DNA from: an uncultured Phycisphaerae bacterium
GTDB lineage: Bacteria > Planctomycetota > Phycisphaerae > Phycisphaerales > SM1A02
NCBI GenBank assembly: GCA_937899935.1
Contig: CALCOW010000003.1
Coordinates: 1-17,027 of the forward strand
DNA: 17,027 nt
Reading direction: 5' to 3'
Position numbers and translations under genes: made by a program. Of the stretch, positions 7,359 through 15,049 are shown piece by piece. The notes under the pieces are model-generated. The model saw only the letters and a list, made by a program, of their open reading frames with translations. It was not told the origin of the DNA and did no database searches. Position 1 is the stretch's first letter; each line of letters starts with the position of its first letter.

Positions 7359-8660
7359 ATGATCACATTGGCCACATCTATTCACTGGTCAGCAAGTGAT
7401 GTCCCTCTATTCGCGCTCCTAGCGATATTACTAGTGCTCAGTGCTTGTTTCTCTTCTACCGAGACGGCCCTGTTTGGGCTCACGCATAGTCAACGTCTCG
7501 CCTTGCGCAGACGTCGATCAATTGCTGGTCGCGCGGTAGAAGCACTTCTCTCTGATCAGAGAATGCTGCTGATTACCATTCTTTTTGGAAACATGTTGGT
7601 CAACGTACTTTACTTCGTTGTCAGCTCAGTCTTGTTAATTCGTGCTGGATCTCCTCTTTGGCTTCAAGCCATCTTGGGCATTGTGTTTTTACTCATTATT
7701 GTCGCCGTTGGGGAGGTCATTCCTAAGGTTCTTGCAAATGCCAACCGAGTCGCCTTTATTCGCATACTGGCGCCACCGTTGTTCACCATGCACCGGTTCA
7801 TCGGTCCATTACGAGTCATCCTTAATTCGTGGGTTGTATCGCCACTTAGTCGCCTCACATCACCTCCGGAAAGTCCGCCAGAACTTGATGAAGAGGAACT
7901 CAAGGCCCTTCTAGAAATCTCCGGTCGACAGGGAGTCATCGACACTGATGAGCAGCGAGGCCTTCAAGAAGTTTTGAACCTATCACGAATGCGCGTTCGT
8001 GATGTGATGACGCCACGGGTCAAGATGGTTGCTATCAATCAAGAGGAATCACACGAGAAGATTCTTGAGATTATTAGTAAGTCAAGACTCACGCGCATGC
8101 CCGTCTATAGCAGCGATCTTGACCACATTGTGGGCAATCTTTCAGTGAAATCTTATTTGACTCAAAGTCAGCTTGGCCCAGGCGACATCAGTTCCGCACT
8201 GTATCCGATGCGTTATGTGCCAGAAATTGCAACACTCGATCAACTACTAGAGCATTTTCGAGAATCAGCATCAAAAATAGCCATTGCCGTAGACGAATAT
8301 GGTGGAACAGCAGGAATTGTATCGATCGAAGATATTGTGGAGGAGTTAGTCGGCGACATCGTCGCTGAAACCGACCAGCAAACGAAGCCGCCTGTGCAAA
8401 TAGAACCCGGAGCATGGCGCGTCAGTGGCGGACTGAGTATCCGAGATTGGCCCGAAGTGCTTGGGCATCTTGTTTGGCGCACCAGCGTTGTCACACTTGG
8501 CGGGTTGATTTTCGATCGACTTGGACGCGCCCCAGCGGTCGGTGATATTGTCAAGATTGGTAATATAAGTATTGAGGTTGAAGCCGTTGATAGCCATCAT
8601 GTCACAACCGCTTTAGTGAAAACAACATCAATACCTGTATCGAAGGAGGACGTGCAATGA
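7359..8660 (+). CDS. CNNM/CorC-type membrane protein (DUF21, CBS pair, CorC_HlyC domain)
   Basis: A 433-aa protein with the full architecture of the CNNM/CorC (HlyC, TlyC) family, linked to Mg2+/Na+ transport in studied members. The DUF21 membrane domain spans about 15-165, with ACFSSTETALFGLT (29-42) and GEVIPKVLAN (118-127), both strongly conserved. An acidic helix (DEEELKALLEISGRQGVID, 177-195) leads to the CBS pair, about 212-336: VRDVMTPRV (213-221), RMPVYSSDLDHIVG (246-259) and DEYGGTAGIVSIEDIVEELV (312-331). The C-terminal CorC_HlyC domain runs from about 348 to 420. The old name haemolysin is misleading. The start has only a weak SD (AGAAG near 7341). It ends in an ATGA overlap with a second family member, so the pair likely forms one operon and perhaps one complex. 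A 99-base gap separates it from the acyltransferase gene. Confidence 0.93.
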   Translation: MITLATSIHWSASDVPLFALLAILLVLSACFSSTETALFGLTHSQRLALRRRRSIAGRAVEALLSDQRMLLITILFGNMLVNVLYFVVSSVLLIRAGSPLWLQAILGIVFLLIIVAVGEVIPKVLANANRVAFIRILAPPLFTMHRFIGPLRVILNSWVVSPLSRLTSPPESPPELDEEELKALLEISGRQGVIDTDEQRGLQEVLNLSRMRVRDVMTPRVKMVAINQEESHEKILEIISKSRLTRMPVYSSDLDHIVGNLSVKSYLTQSQLGPGDISSALYPMRYVPEIATLDQLLEHFRESASKIAIAVDEYGGTAGIVSIEDIVEELVGDIVAETDQQTKPPVQIEPGAWRVSGGLSIRDWPEVLGHLVWRTSVVTLGGLIFDRLGRAPAVGDIVKIGNISIEVEAVDSHHVTTALVKTTSIPVSKEDVQ

Positions 8661-9655
8661 CGCCTCTAGAGATCATTATCTATGTTGCACTTATGATTCT
8701 GGGCATCATCTTGTCCGCCCTTTGGTCGGGGCTGGAAACAGGAATGTATGTCCTAAACCCAGTTCGGCTTGCTGTTAAAGCGGCTCACCAAAATCCAAGA
8801 GCGGTTGCTATTCGTAAGGAACTTATGCATCCAGCCAGACTTCTGGCCGCACTTCTCATTGCTACAAATGCTTCAAGCTACTTAGCGAGTTATAGCATCG
8901 CACAGTTGCTGACTGGCTTGGACTTAAAGGGATGGAGCCTCATTATCATTGAAACAGCGATCTTCACACCGCTGTTGTTCATCTTTGCCGAGACACTACC
9001 CAAAGATCTCTTCCGAACGCACAGTGATGTCTGGACGTACCGACTTGCTCGCGTTGTGGTCATTGTCCGTTGGCTACTCACGATCTCACTCTTACTGCCA
9101 ATTATTCAAGGACTTGCCCAATTGGCGGGCTTAGTCTTTAACACAAATGCTGATGAAACAGCGACTGCCCGCCAAAGAGTGTTGCAGTTAATTCGTGAAG
9201 GCATCGCTGTTGGTGTCATCTCGGAGAACCAAACGACACTCGCAGATCGAATGCTCACATTACGAGAACGTCTTGTTCGTGATGAAATGATTCCATGGTC
9301 CGGCGTGACCACTGTATCAATGGACGACCCCCTACCCACGCGACTTGCTTGGATCGCTGCACGGCATCACACGCGATTTCCAGTCGTCGATGATTCTGGC
9401 CAGCCAATTGGTGTTCTTTCTATGCTCGATGCTCTTTTGAAACCAAACACACCGACGTCTGAGCTTATTCAACCGAGCTTCGAATGCCCCGCCGACATGT
9501 CGGTGCCTGAAGCACTTGCACAAATGCGAGCGCATCGCCAAGCACTCGCCATCGTGACCGACGCATCGGAGGACGGCAATGGTCGCCAGGCGATTGGCAT
9601 CGTCACGCTCAAAGACTTGGTTGAACCATTGACTGGCGAACTTCATGCCTGGTAA
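8657..9655 (+). CDS. Second CNNM/CorC-type protein, lacking the C-terminal domain
   Basis: A 332-aa paralogue of the preceding gene. The DUF21 membrane domain (about 4-160) has SALWSGLETGMYVLNPVRL (20-38), matching the family's S-x-x-E-T-x-x-x-x-L pattern, and AETLPKDLF (111-119) in place of GEVIPKVL. The CBS pair is at about 206-328: RDEMIPWSGV (208-217), HTRFPVVDDSGQPIGVLS (238-255) and AIGIVTLKDLVEPLTGEL (312-329). It stops directly after the CBS pair, so the roughly 80-residue CorC_HlyC domain of its neighbour is absent. The start is excellent: AAGGAGGA (8643-8650) sits just before an ATG that overlaps the upstream stop by 4 bases. The two proteins are likely made together and could form a heterodimer; this is inference. 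Confidence 0.9.
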   Translation: MTPLEIIIYVALMILGIILSALWSGLETGMYVLNPVRLAVKAAHQNPRAVAIRKELMHPARLLAALLIATNASSYLASYSIAQLLTGLDLKGWSLIIIETAIFTPLLFIFAETLPKDLFRTHSDVWTYRLARVVVIVRWLLTISLLLPIIQGLAQLAGLVFNTNADETATARQRVLQLIREGIAVGVISENQTTLADRMLTLRERLVRDEMIPWSGVTTVSMDDPLPTRLAWIAARHHTRFPVVDDSGQPIGVLSMLDALLKPNTPTSELIQPSFECPADMSVPEALAQMRAHRQALAIVTDASEDGNGRQAIGIVTLKDLVEPLTGELHAW

Positions 9656-9749
9656 TCAAGATCCTCGCCTCTGATTTCTAGCAGAACCCCACTTAAAAAA
9701 CTACGACTTCTCCTCTATGGCGCCTATGCTTTTAAAGGCGGCGTTATCC

Positions 9750-9754
9750 GGAGG
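9750..9754 (+). promoter_or_regulatory. Shine-Dalgarno GGAGG that decides the start of the repeat protein
   Basis: GGAGG is followed by a 7-base spacer and then GTG at 9762. The longer in-frame choices, ATG 9717 and ATG 9726, have no SD, and using them would put polar residues (SGGKK) before the hydrophobic signal segment. Confidence 0.65.
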
Positions 9755-9761
9755 CAAAAAG

Positions 9762-10451
9762 GTGACTTGTATCAGAACTGTATTCATCGTTGTGTTGGTC
9801 TGCTTTGCGACCATGCTTTTTCAGCAAGAAGTTTCCGGGGCGTCTAATGCCGACACTATTGGCGCATCAAAAGCATCTAAACAAAGTTGCCAAAAACAGC
9901 GATCCAAGAAAAAGAAACATAAGAACAAAAAAAATCGGCTAAATGACTGCACGCCTGCGGCCACTAACCATCATGAATCTCATGTGGTTTATGGCAGCGT
10001 CATTGGATGGGCAGATCGACCGTTTGGCAATAGCATTGTCTCTTGGGCGAACCGCTCAAATCATAGTGATGTGATCGCATGGTCAAACAACCCATGTCAA
10101 AGTCACTACGTTGTCAACACAACAAGATCCAACCGCTGGCTTCCTACTACTAGTTATTGGGAATCCCCCAACGTCGTCGTAATCAATGATGAAATCATGG
10201 ATACATCTATTCGGACAATTCAAGTAAAGCGACCAAGGCGCGTACCCTCAAGACCTCGTAGTAACGCGCCACACAGTGGTGTCGTCCACTGGTCAAATGA
10301 CTCAAGACCGTCTGGTGGCGCCCCAACACTTGCCGATGCACGCCCACGCGTCTTGTGTCTCAAACACGCCAGCCGTGTGTGTGGCTGCTATGGACCGACC
10401 AATCAAGACCGGGATCAACTCAAATTGGCTCGCCGTACTGAGGAAAAATAA
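9762..10451 (+). CDS. Secreted basic protein of unknown function with a 12-residue tandem repeat
   Basis: I do not recognise this protein. From GTG 9762 it is 229 aa (244 aa from ATG 9717). Numbering from 9762: residues 1-27 form a signal peptide (TCIRTVFIVVLVCFATMLF, then a likely cut in VSGA|SNA). Residues 45-59 are almost all Lys, Arg, His and Asn. Three consecutive 12-residue units follow at 79-90, 91-102 and 103-114, beginning SVIGWADR, SIVSWANR and DVIAWSNN. A fourth copy, GVVHWSND, lies at 173-180, with weaker echoes at about 115-123 (YVVNTTRS) and 137-143 (NVVVIND). The consensus is x-[VI]-[VI]-x-W-[AS]-[ND]-[RN]: short beta-strand-like units ending in an aromatic. Seven cysteines lie outside the signal region, including a C-terminal CLKHASRVCGCYG, so disulphides are possible in an exported protein. 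It stands alone after the CNNM pair (106-base gap), and inverted repeats follow its stop. That it is a real gene rests on the signal peptide, SD and repeat. Confidence 0.62.
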   Translation: MTCIRTVFIVVLVCFATMLFQQEVSGASNADTIGASKASKQSCQKQRSKKKKHKNKKNRLNDCTPAATNHHESHVVYGSVIGWADRPFGNSIVSWANRSNHSDVIAWSNNPCQSHYVVNTTRSNRWLPTTSYWESPNVVVINDEIMDTSIRTIQVKRPRRVPSRPRSNAPHSGVVHWSNDSRPSGGAPTLADARPRVLCLKHASRVCGCYGPTNQDRDQLKLARRTEEK

Positions 10452-10487
10452 ACAAGACCTCTTGATACAAAACGGCAACTGATCCTG

Positions 10488-10497
10488 CCACTAGTGG
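10488..10497. repeat. 10-bp perfect palindrome
   Basis: CCACTAGTGG, perfectly self-complementary, 37 bases after the stop of the repeat-protein gene. It could be an operator-like site or the first of the folded elements in this gap. Confidence 0.6.
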
Positions 10498-10504
10498 ACC
10501 CAAT

Positions 10505-10519
10505 GGGCGCAAGGCGCCC
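10505..10519. repeat. GC-rich hairpin, 6-bp stem and 3-base loop
   Basis: GGGCGC, loop AAG, GCGCCC. A very stable small stem, but no T-run follows. Its right arm shares bases with the next, larger inverted repeat, so the two are alternative folds. Confidence 0.6.
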
Positions 10520-10550
10520 CCGGGTGGAGGCGAGGTGCCAGTCCCGGGGG
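10517..10550. repeat. GC-rich inverted repeat, 8-bp arms
   Basis: CCCCCGGG (10517-10524) pairs with CCCGGGGG (10543-10550) around an 18-base loop (TGGAGGCGAGGTGCCAGT). It competes with the 10505-10519 hairpin for 10517-10519, a switch-like arrangement, although nothing else shows that it acts as one. Confidence 0.55.
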
Positions 10551-10584
10551 GCGAGGAGAAAGTGTGATTGGTTCCGGATCAGTA

Positions 10585-10615
10585 CGGAGAATAGCTCACC
10601 CCAACTCATTCTCCG
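10585..10615. repeat. Inverted repeat, 8-bp arms
   Basis: CGGAGAAT (10585-10592) and ATTCTCCG (10608-10615) with a 15-base loop. A second pairing, TTCCGG (10572-10577) with CCGGAA (10613-10618), could replace part of it. Confidence 0.6.
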
Positions 10616-10638
10616 GAAGAGATGATGAAACCACACCC

Positions 10639-10669
10639 AAAGGCGCCTTGGACCATCAAAAACGCCTTT
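10639..10669. repeat. Inverted repeat, 7-bp arms, with an internal palindrome
   Basis: AAAGGCG (10639-10645) and CGCCTTT (10663-10669) flank a 17-base loop. The left arm also lies inside a perfect 10-bp palindrome, AAGGCGCCTT (10640-10649). It lies 34 bases beyond the stop of the minus-strand acylase gene, a reasonable place for a transcript-end structure. Confidence 0.6.
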
Positions 10670-10702
10670 CCGGCTGACGCTTGGTTCGAGAGAGGGCTTC
10701 GG

Positions 10703-13075
10703 CTAGTTGGTCGCTGGGGCTTCCGGCACCAGTAAGATCTGAGCCACTGGTGGCCCAGGAAGAAACGGAGCTGGCTGACCCGAAAGCCAAGCTTCCTGCA
10801 TGCTGCCATAGTTCTCTGAGCGAGGGTCTCCCGACTGTCCCGATGGCATCTGCATCAGGCCCAGTTCATGACGCCCTGGACTCACAACCATCCTCGCTGA
10901 TGCTCCAAATCCATATTGCCCCACCCGGACTGCACGAAAGTGCCCAGGCATTGGTTCATCTGGCATATTGAATTGAGCCTCCAGCCAGGGAATGCCCTCG
11001 GTCAGCGGGTGGGTCACCTCCGTTCGGTTGATTTCACCCCAGGTGCTATCCCAAGGCGTACTCACGAACTCCAGGCGTTGCTTCGATAGAGATAAGGCCG
11101 TACGCAACCATGCTCGCCATGAGTCGTAACCAGCAGGCTGTAGATGTGCGGGCCTCTGGTCAAGCAATCTTCGTAGTGGTTCTTCGTTTATACGAAACGG
11201 TGCCTCTTCTAACGCAGGATGATGGAACTGGCTCATTAATGCATTAGACATCTGAGATCGAAGTACACCATGAAAACTCTGCAACAGCGCCAAACCGCGT
11301 TGCTCGATATCAGCTCGACCGTTAAATCCAGCAACAAGCTCACGTAGGGTTCTCAACTCGACATCAGGATCATCAGGATCAACTGATTCAAGAATAAGCT
11401 CTTTATAGAAATCATAAAAAGGTACCTGAGTATCCAACTGAATTTCTAGTTGTCTTTCTTCACTATGATTTTCTGTTTCTTCGAGCAAATTTTTAATTCT
11501 CATCGCTCGACCAGGATGTGACCACCGCTGACCGATCAGAGCAGCTTGATCAAAAGGCATTGTTCGATTATTCGCTGTGTAAAGTATGCCACTTGGGGGA
11601 TCAATAATCACTGGACGGTCACGCTCGTTTAACGGACCCTCCCAACCAATATCACCGTTGGCCCAGGAGGTCGGCGTAGTGCCATCAAAGCCCATGCGTT
11701 TTGGGAGATATCCAGTAACAATCCATCCAATGCGGCCTGTATTGTCAGCCAACATCACATTTTGTGAAGGCCCATAGAACGACCGCATGACCTCTACCGC
11801 ATCTTCAATAGTTTCAGCATCAAGCATCCCGAGGATATTGATATTGATCATCTCAGGTTCCAAGCCAACCCACTTCTCAACGAGGGGCTTACCCATCCAT
11901 CGCTGATCTGAAACAACACCCCAGCGAGTCGTCTTAAGTGGCATCACTTCTCGGCGGCCACCACGAACATTGATCACTTCTTCTACTGTGCCAAAGGCTT
12001 CTTGTCCCTCAGGGGTATAGTACTCATCGGGATTTTGGGCATCGACCTCAACGACCACGTAGTCACGAAAATCACCAGTGGTATTCGTAAATCCCCAAGC
12101 GATCTTATCTGTTGATCCAATAATGACTCCCGGCAGACCTGGCAATGTAAGACCCCCAACTTGAACACCGGGCCATTGCAACACTGCTCTGTACCAGATG
12201 TTTGGTGCCTGTAGCATTAGATGAGGGTCATTGGCAATAATCGCGCCTCCATGTGTCGTCCGTGTGCCCGCAATGGCCCAATTATTGGAGTTCTGTCCAC
12301 CAAGTTCATTTTCAGAACTATCGCCTGTTGATTCAACTGGCGACAATTGGGCAGGATCGATTAGCGGCGGAGAAACAACGATGTCTTTACGAAGATCAAT
12401 AATTGTTGGACCAGGTATCGGAGGTACAAATTGTTCACGATCTGGTGTCAGAGGAACATCACTTCGATCGCCTGGCCAGGTTAGAAAATCATAAAGCTCT
12501 TTTGGAACACCCGCCTTCAGCGCACCTCTGCGCAACTCCTGATTTCCATCTTCGTGCAACATGTCAAACATCGTGAGATAGACCAATAACGAATCCTCAG
12601 GAGTCCATGGCTCAGGTGATGTATTAAGAATGCCATACTCAATAGGCGATTCTGACAAACTTGCCAATCCAGCATTGACTCCATCGCAATAGCTCTGAAG
12701 CGTCCTTTGCATGTCATCATCAAGCGATACCCAGATCCTGCGTACAAGATCTCGAGGCCTTCGATAACGAGCACGACGATCCATTGGAAGTGTGGAAGGG
12801 CCGATCAGTTCAGAGAGTTCACCAGCAAAGATTCGTCGCATCAGGTCTATTTGGAAAAACCGATCCTGGCCATGAACGAAACCTTCACCAAACATGGTGT
12901 CCAACATGTTCTCACCATGAATCGTGGGAATTCCGAGAGCATCTCGTGTCACTTTGACTGGTTGTTCGATATTAGAAACGATCAAATTCTGTTTAACTGG
13001 TGCCGTAACGACTGAGCCGGACGATTGTTGAAATGCCACGGTGACCGCAAGTAGGATTCCACCAACAATTAGCAT
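10703..13075 (-). CDS. Penicillin acylase family hydrolase (Ntn hydrolase, peptidase family S45)
   Basis: A 790-aa exported N-terminal-nucleophile amidohydrolase. Residues 1-20 are a hydrophobic signal or anchor with no basic residue at the front. The alpha-chain region shows VTRDALGIPTIHGEN (42-56), then GFVHGQDRFFQIDLMRR (65-81) and AGELSELIG (84-92), all family hallmarks. The precursor should cut itself before Ser263 in GGQNSNNWAIAG (259-270), freeing the beta-chain nucleophile. NDPHL (282-286) and WGFTNTTGDFRDYVVVEV lie where the family builds its active site, and TANNR is also recognisable. Known relatives hydrolyse beta-lactam side chains, N-acyl-homoserine lactones or N-acylated lipids; the substrate here cannot be read from sequence. 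Its ATG overlaps the end of recJ by 7 bases, with AAAGGGG just upstream as SD, so translation is probably coupled. No in-frame alternative start is visible upstream. Confidence 0.93.
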   Translation of the reverse strand: MLIVGGILLAVTVAFQQSSGSVVTAPVKQNLIVSNIEQPVKVTRDALGIPTIHGENMLDTMFGEGFVHGQDRFFQIDLMRRIFAGELSELIGPSTLPMDRRARYRRPRDLVRRIWVSLDDDMQRTLQSYCDGVNAGLASLSESPIEYGILNTSPEPWTPEDSLLVYLTMFDMLHEDGNQELRRGALKAGVPKELYDFLTWPGDRSDVPLTPDREQFVPPIPGPTIIDLRKDIVVSPPLIDPAQLSPVESTGDSSENELGGQNSNNWAIAGTRTTHGGAIIANDPHLMLQAPNIWYRAVLQWPGVQVGGLTLPGLPGVIIGSTDKIAWGFTNTTGDFRDYVVVEVDAQNPDEYYTPEGQEAFGTVEEVINVRGGRREVMPLKTTRWGVVSDQRWMGKPLVEKWVGLEPEMININILGMLDAETIEDAVEVMRSFYGPSQNVMLADNTGRIGWIVTGYLPKRMGFDGTTPTSWANGDIGWEGPLNERDRPVIIDPPSGILYTANNRTMPFDQAALIGQRWSHPGRAMRIKNLLEETENHSEERQLEIQLDTQVPFYDFYKELILESVDPDDPDVELRTLRELVAGFNGRADIEQRGLALLQSFHGVLRSQMSNALMSQFHHPALEEAPFRINEEPLRRLLDQRPAHLQPAGYDSWRAWLRTALSLSKQRLEFVSTPWDSTWGEINRTEVTHPLTEGIPWLEAQFNMPDEPMPGHFRAVRVGQYGFGASARMVVSPGRHELGLMQMPSGQSGDPRSENYGSMQEAWLSGQPAPFLPGPPVAQILLVPEAPATN

Positions 13076-14856
13076 GAAGCCCCTTTCTGCAAAATTGGCG
13101 ATGAATTTTGGACTCTCACATCACGCACTTCAGATTCAATTTTTTGGGTATAACTGCTCTTCTTTGGAGATGCTGCAATGTCCAGCTGCATACCACGAGT
13201 GAGTTGATTACCGTACTGGCTTGACCGCCACCATACCATTCGTTGCTGTATTGGCGCGCCTCCTGATTCATCCTTTACGAGCAGCGCTAAGTGATTGCCT
13301 TCTTTACCAAAAGGCTGTGGATCTTTCATCAAACGCACATTGCGTACACAAACAACAGGTCGCCGATTACCCTGTCCAAATGGAGACAATCGTGTGAGCG
13401 CCGTTATTGCTGTTTCGTTGAGCTCCCCCAATTGTGCGTCGCAATCTATGTCAAGCTCAGGAATCAAGTGTTCTTGAGCAATATGCTGGTTGGCATGCTC
13501 TTTCATACCCTCGGTCAATTGCTGTAATCGAGAGGTCTGGACTGTTAAGCCTGCCGCTGCTGAGTGTCCGCCGTAGGAATCTAGCAATGTTGCTTGAGAA
13601 ACAAGTGCATCGTGAATTGAGTAACCAGGAATACTGCGTGCAGATCCCTTACAAACATCTCCATCCTGGTTGAGCAAAACAGTAGGGCGCCCATACTTCT
13701 CTGCAAGACGCGAACAGACGATGCCCACCACACCGGGATGCCAACCCTCATTGGCAAGAACAATGACTCGGCAATTCTCCGACGTCATACCTTCTGACTC
13801 TGCTAAGTGACAAGCCTCTTCTAGAATGATTGCCTCAAGTGCCTGTCGTTGTGTGTTCAGTTGTGTGAGTTCTGTCGCAATGTTGCGACTTTCTTCTTGT
13901 GTAGCGGTGGTCAACAATTCTATTGCGTGTCTTGCATGCCCCATCCGACCACAAGCGTTCAATCGCGGCGCCAATCGAAAGCCAACCGTTTCAGCATCAA
14001 TACGACCTTTAGCAACACCAGATACCTCAATAAGAGATTGAAGACCAGTGAGATTGGTGCACAACATACGCCGCAAACCCCAACGTGCGAGAATTCGATT
14101 CTCGCCCAGGAGTGGAACGACATCTGCGATGGTCCCCAGCGATACCAGAGGCAGTAAGTCAAGGAGTAGGTTACGTAGCTTCTCACTCACTCGCTGTGAG
14201 CCACACCAGTCAACTGCCAATTGCCAAGCGAGCTTATAGGCCACACCAGCACCACTCAGATCACGAAATGGGTACTGACTTTCTGGAAGACTTGGATGGA
14301 CGAGTACGTCTGCATCTGGGAGTGACCCATCTGCCGAGAGCGCGTGGTGATCTGTAATAATGACCTCGAGACCCGCTCTTCGTGCCGCCAGAACAGGTTG
14401 AGAAGCAGTGATTCCACAGTCGACAGAGACAACAAGATCACACCCCTCATCTGCGAGTTGCTCAAGACATGTGGCGTTAAGCCCATACCCATCCTCAAGT
14501 CTATGGGGCACAAATGTACGCACATCTGCATCTGGCCTGAGTGCCTTCATCATGTGGTACAGAATGGATGTGGCTGTAATGCCATCAACGTCATAATCAC
14601 CATAAATGACGATGCACCGGCCACCATCCAAAGCCTCGATGATCCGTTTTGATGCTGGAGCCACTCCCGGAAGCTGGTCAGGTGGATGCAGATCTGCAAG
14701 CGTGGGGTCACAAAACTGATCAACCTGAGTTGCTGAAGTGAATCCACGTGAGAGCAAAATACGCTGAATCAGGGGCGGCAGGCTTGTGCCCGATAGATCA
14801 ATCTCAGACCCCATTTCTGGGTGACGCCTCATCCATCTTCGACTTAGACCTTCCAT
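13069..14856 (-). CDS. recJ: Single-stranded-DNA-specific exonuclease RecJ
   Basis: A 595-aa RecJ, normal length for the family. It degrades single-stranded DNA 5' to 3' in recombination (RecF pathway), mismatch and base-excision repair in the cytoplasm. The DHH phosphoesterase motifs are intact: IYGDYDVDG (84-92), supplying Asp87 and Asp89; SVDCGI (144-149) with Asp146; TDHH (168-171); and GTIADVVPL (241-249) with Asp245. APRLNACGRMGHA (296-308) is the conserved bridge. The DHHA1 domain has GWHPGVVGIVCSRLAEKYGRP (371-391), GSARSI (404-409) and GGHSAAAG (429-436). A C-terminal OB-fold region follows, with LSPFGQGNRRPVV. No SD precedes ATG 14856. It is divergent from adk and overlaps the downstream acylase gene by 7 bases. 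Confidence 0.96.
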   Translation of the reverse strand: MEGLSRRWMRRHPEMGSEIDLSGTSLPPLIQRILLSRGFTSATQVDQFCDPTLADLHPPDQLPGVAPASKRIIEALDGGRCIVIYGDYDVDGITATSILYHMMKALRPDADVRTFVPHRLEDGYGLNATCLEQLADEGCDLVVSVDCGITASQPVLAARRAGLEVIITDHHALSADGSLPDADVLVHPSLPESQYPFRDLSGAGVAYKLAWQLAVDWCGSQRVSEKLRNLLLDLLPLVSLGTIADVVPLLGENRILARWGLRRMLCTNLTGLQSLIEVSGVAKGRIDAETVGFRLAPRLNACGRMGHARHAIELLTTATQEESRNIATELTQLNTQRQALEAIILEEACHLAESEGMTSENCRVIVLANEGWHPGVVGIVCSRLAEKYGRPTVLLNQDGDVCKGSARSIPGYSIHDALVSQATLLDSYGGHSAAAGLTVQTSRLQQLTEGMKEHANQHIAQEHLIPELDIDCDAQLGELNETAITALTRLSPFGQGNRRPVVCVRNVRLMKDPQPFGKEGNHLALLVKDESGGAPIQQRMVWWRSSQYGNQLTRGMQLDIAASPKKSSYTQKIESEVRDVRVQNSSPILQKGASC

Positions 14857-15049
14857 GAGATAGCACCATAGACAACGAATCCGCCCTCGGCCAGAGGGCT
14901 TCTGCCGATGATTCTCTGCTCACCCCTGGTTCTGGCGAAATCCACCCATTTTGGCCTCAATGGCCCATTGCGGTCCACAGCAGGTCCACGATACTGGTAG
15001 ATCTGGACAAGCCTCCAAGCCTCTAACTCGAAAGTAAAATAAAAGCACA
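14857..15049. other. Divergent recJ/adk spacer
   Basis: A 193-base spacer holding the promoters of recJ (minus) and adk (plus). It contains a compact hairpin at 14883-14899 and a direct repeat GGTCCAC (14974-14980 and 14985-14991). TAAAAT at 15035-15040 ends only 9 bases before the adk ATG; if it is the -10 box, the adk message would be almost leaderless. On the minus strand a 72-aa frame (15062 to 14844) crosses the whole spacer and runs 13 bases into recJ. It is rich in AGG and AGA arginine codons, which appear less prominent in the neighbouring genes, so I leave it uncalled. Confidence 0.4.
14883..14899. repeat. Hairpin upstream of recJ, 6-bp stem and 5-base loop
   Basis: GCCCTC, loop GGCCA, GAGGGC. 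It lies 27 bases upstream of the recJ start, so it would sit in the recJ leader. It may affect recJ expression or bind a regulator. Confidence 0.5.

Larger units (their letters stand above)
10452..10702. other. Structured non-coding gap between convergent genes
   Basis: A 251-base gap between the end of the repeat protein and the end of the penicillin acylase gene, which run towards each other. From 10488 to 10669 it holds five inverted repeats (listed separately), and 10505-10560 is clearly GC-rich. No stem is followed by a clear run of T on either strand, so none is a textbook intrinsic terminator, though a bidirectional terminator is the simplest role. I do not recognise any known RNA family, and no convincing reading frame covers it. 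Confidence 0.5.

Noticed and set aside
7171..7362. 63-codon plus-strand frame ending in an ATGA overlap with the first CNNM gene
   Set aside because: Nearly half lies inside the acyltransferase gene in another frame, there is no SD, and the product shows no recognisable domain. A stop directly upstream of its ATG shows it is not a frameshifted extension of the acyltransferase.
9717..9761. ATG 9717 or ATG 9726 as start of the repeat protein
   Set aside because: Neither has an SD, while GTG 9762 follows GGAGG at ideal spacing and gives a clean signal peptide.
10452..10702. Known structured RNA (SRP RNA, RNase P, 6S, tmRNA) in the inverted-repeat gap
   Set aside because: I looked for the conserved cores of these RNAs on both strands and found none.
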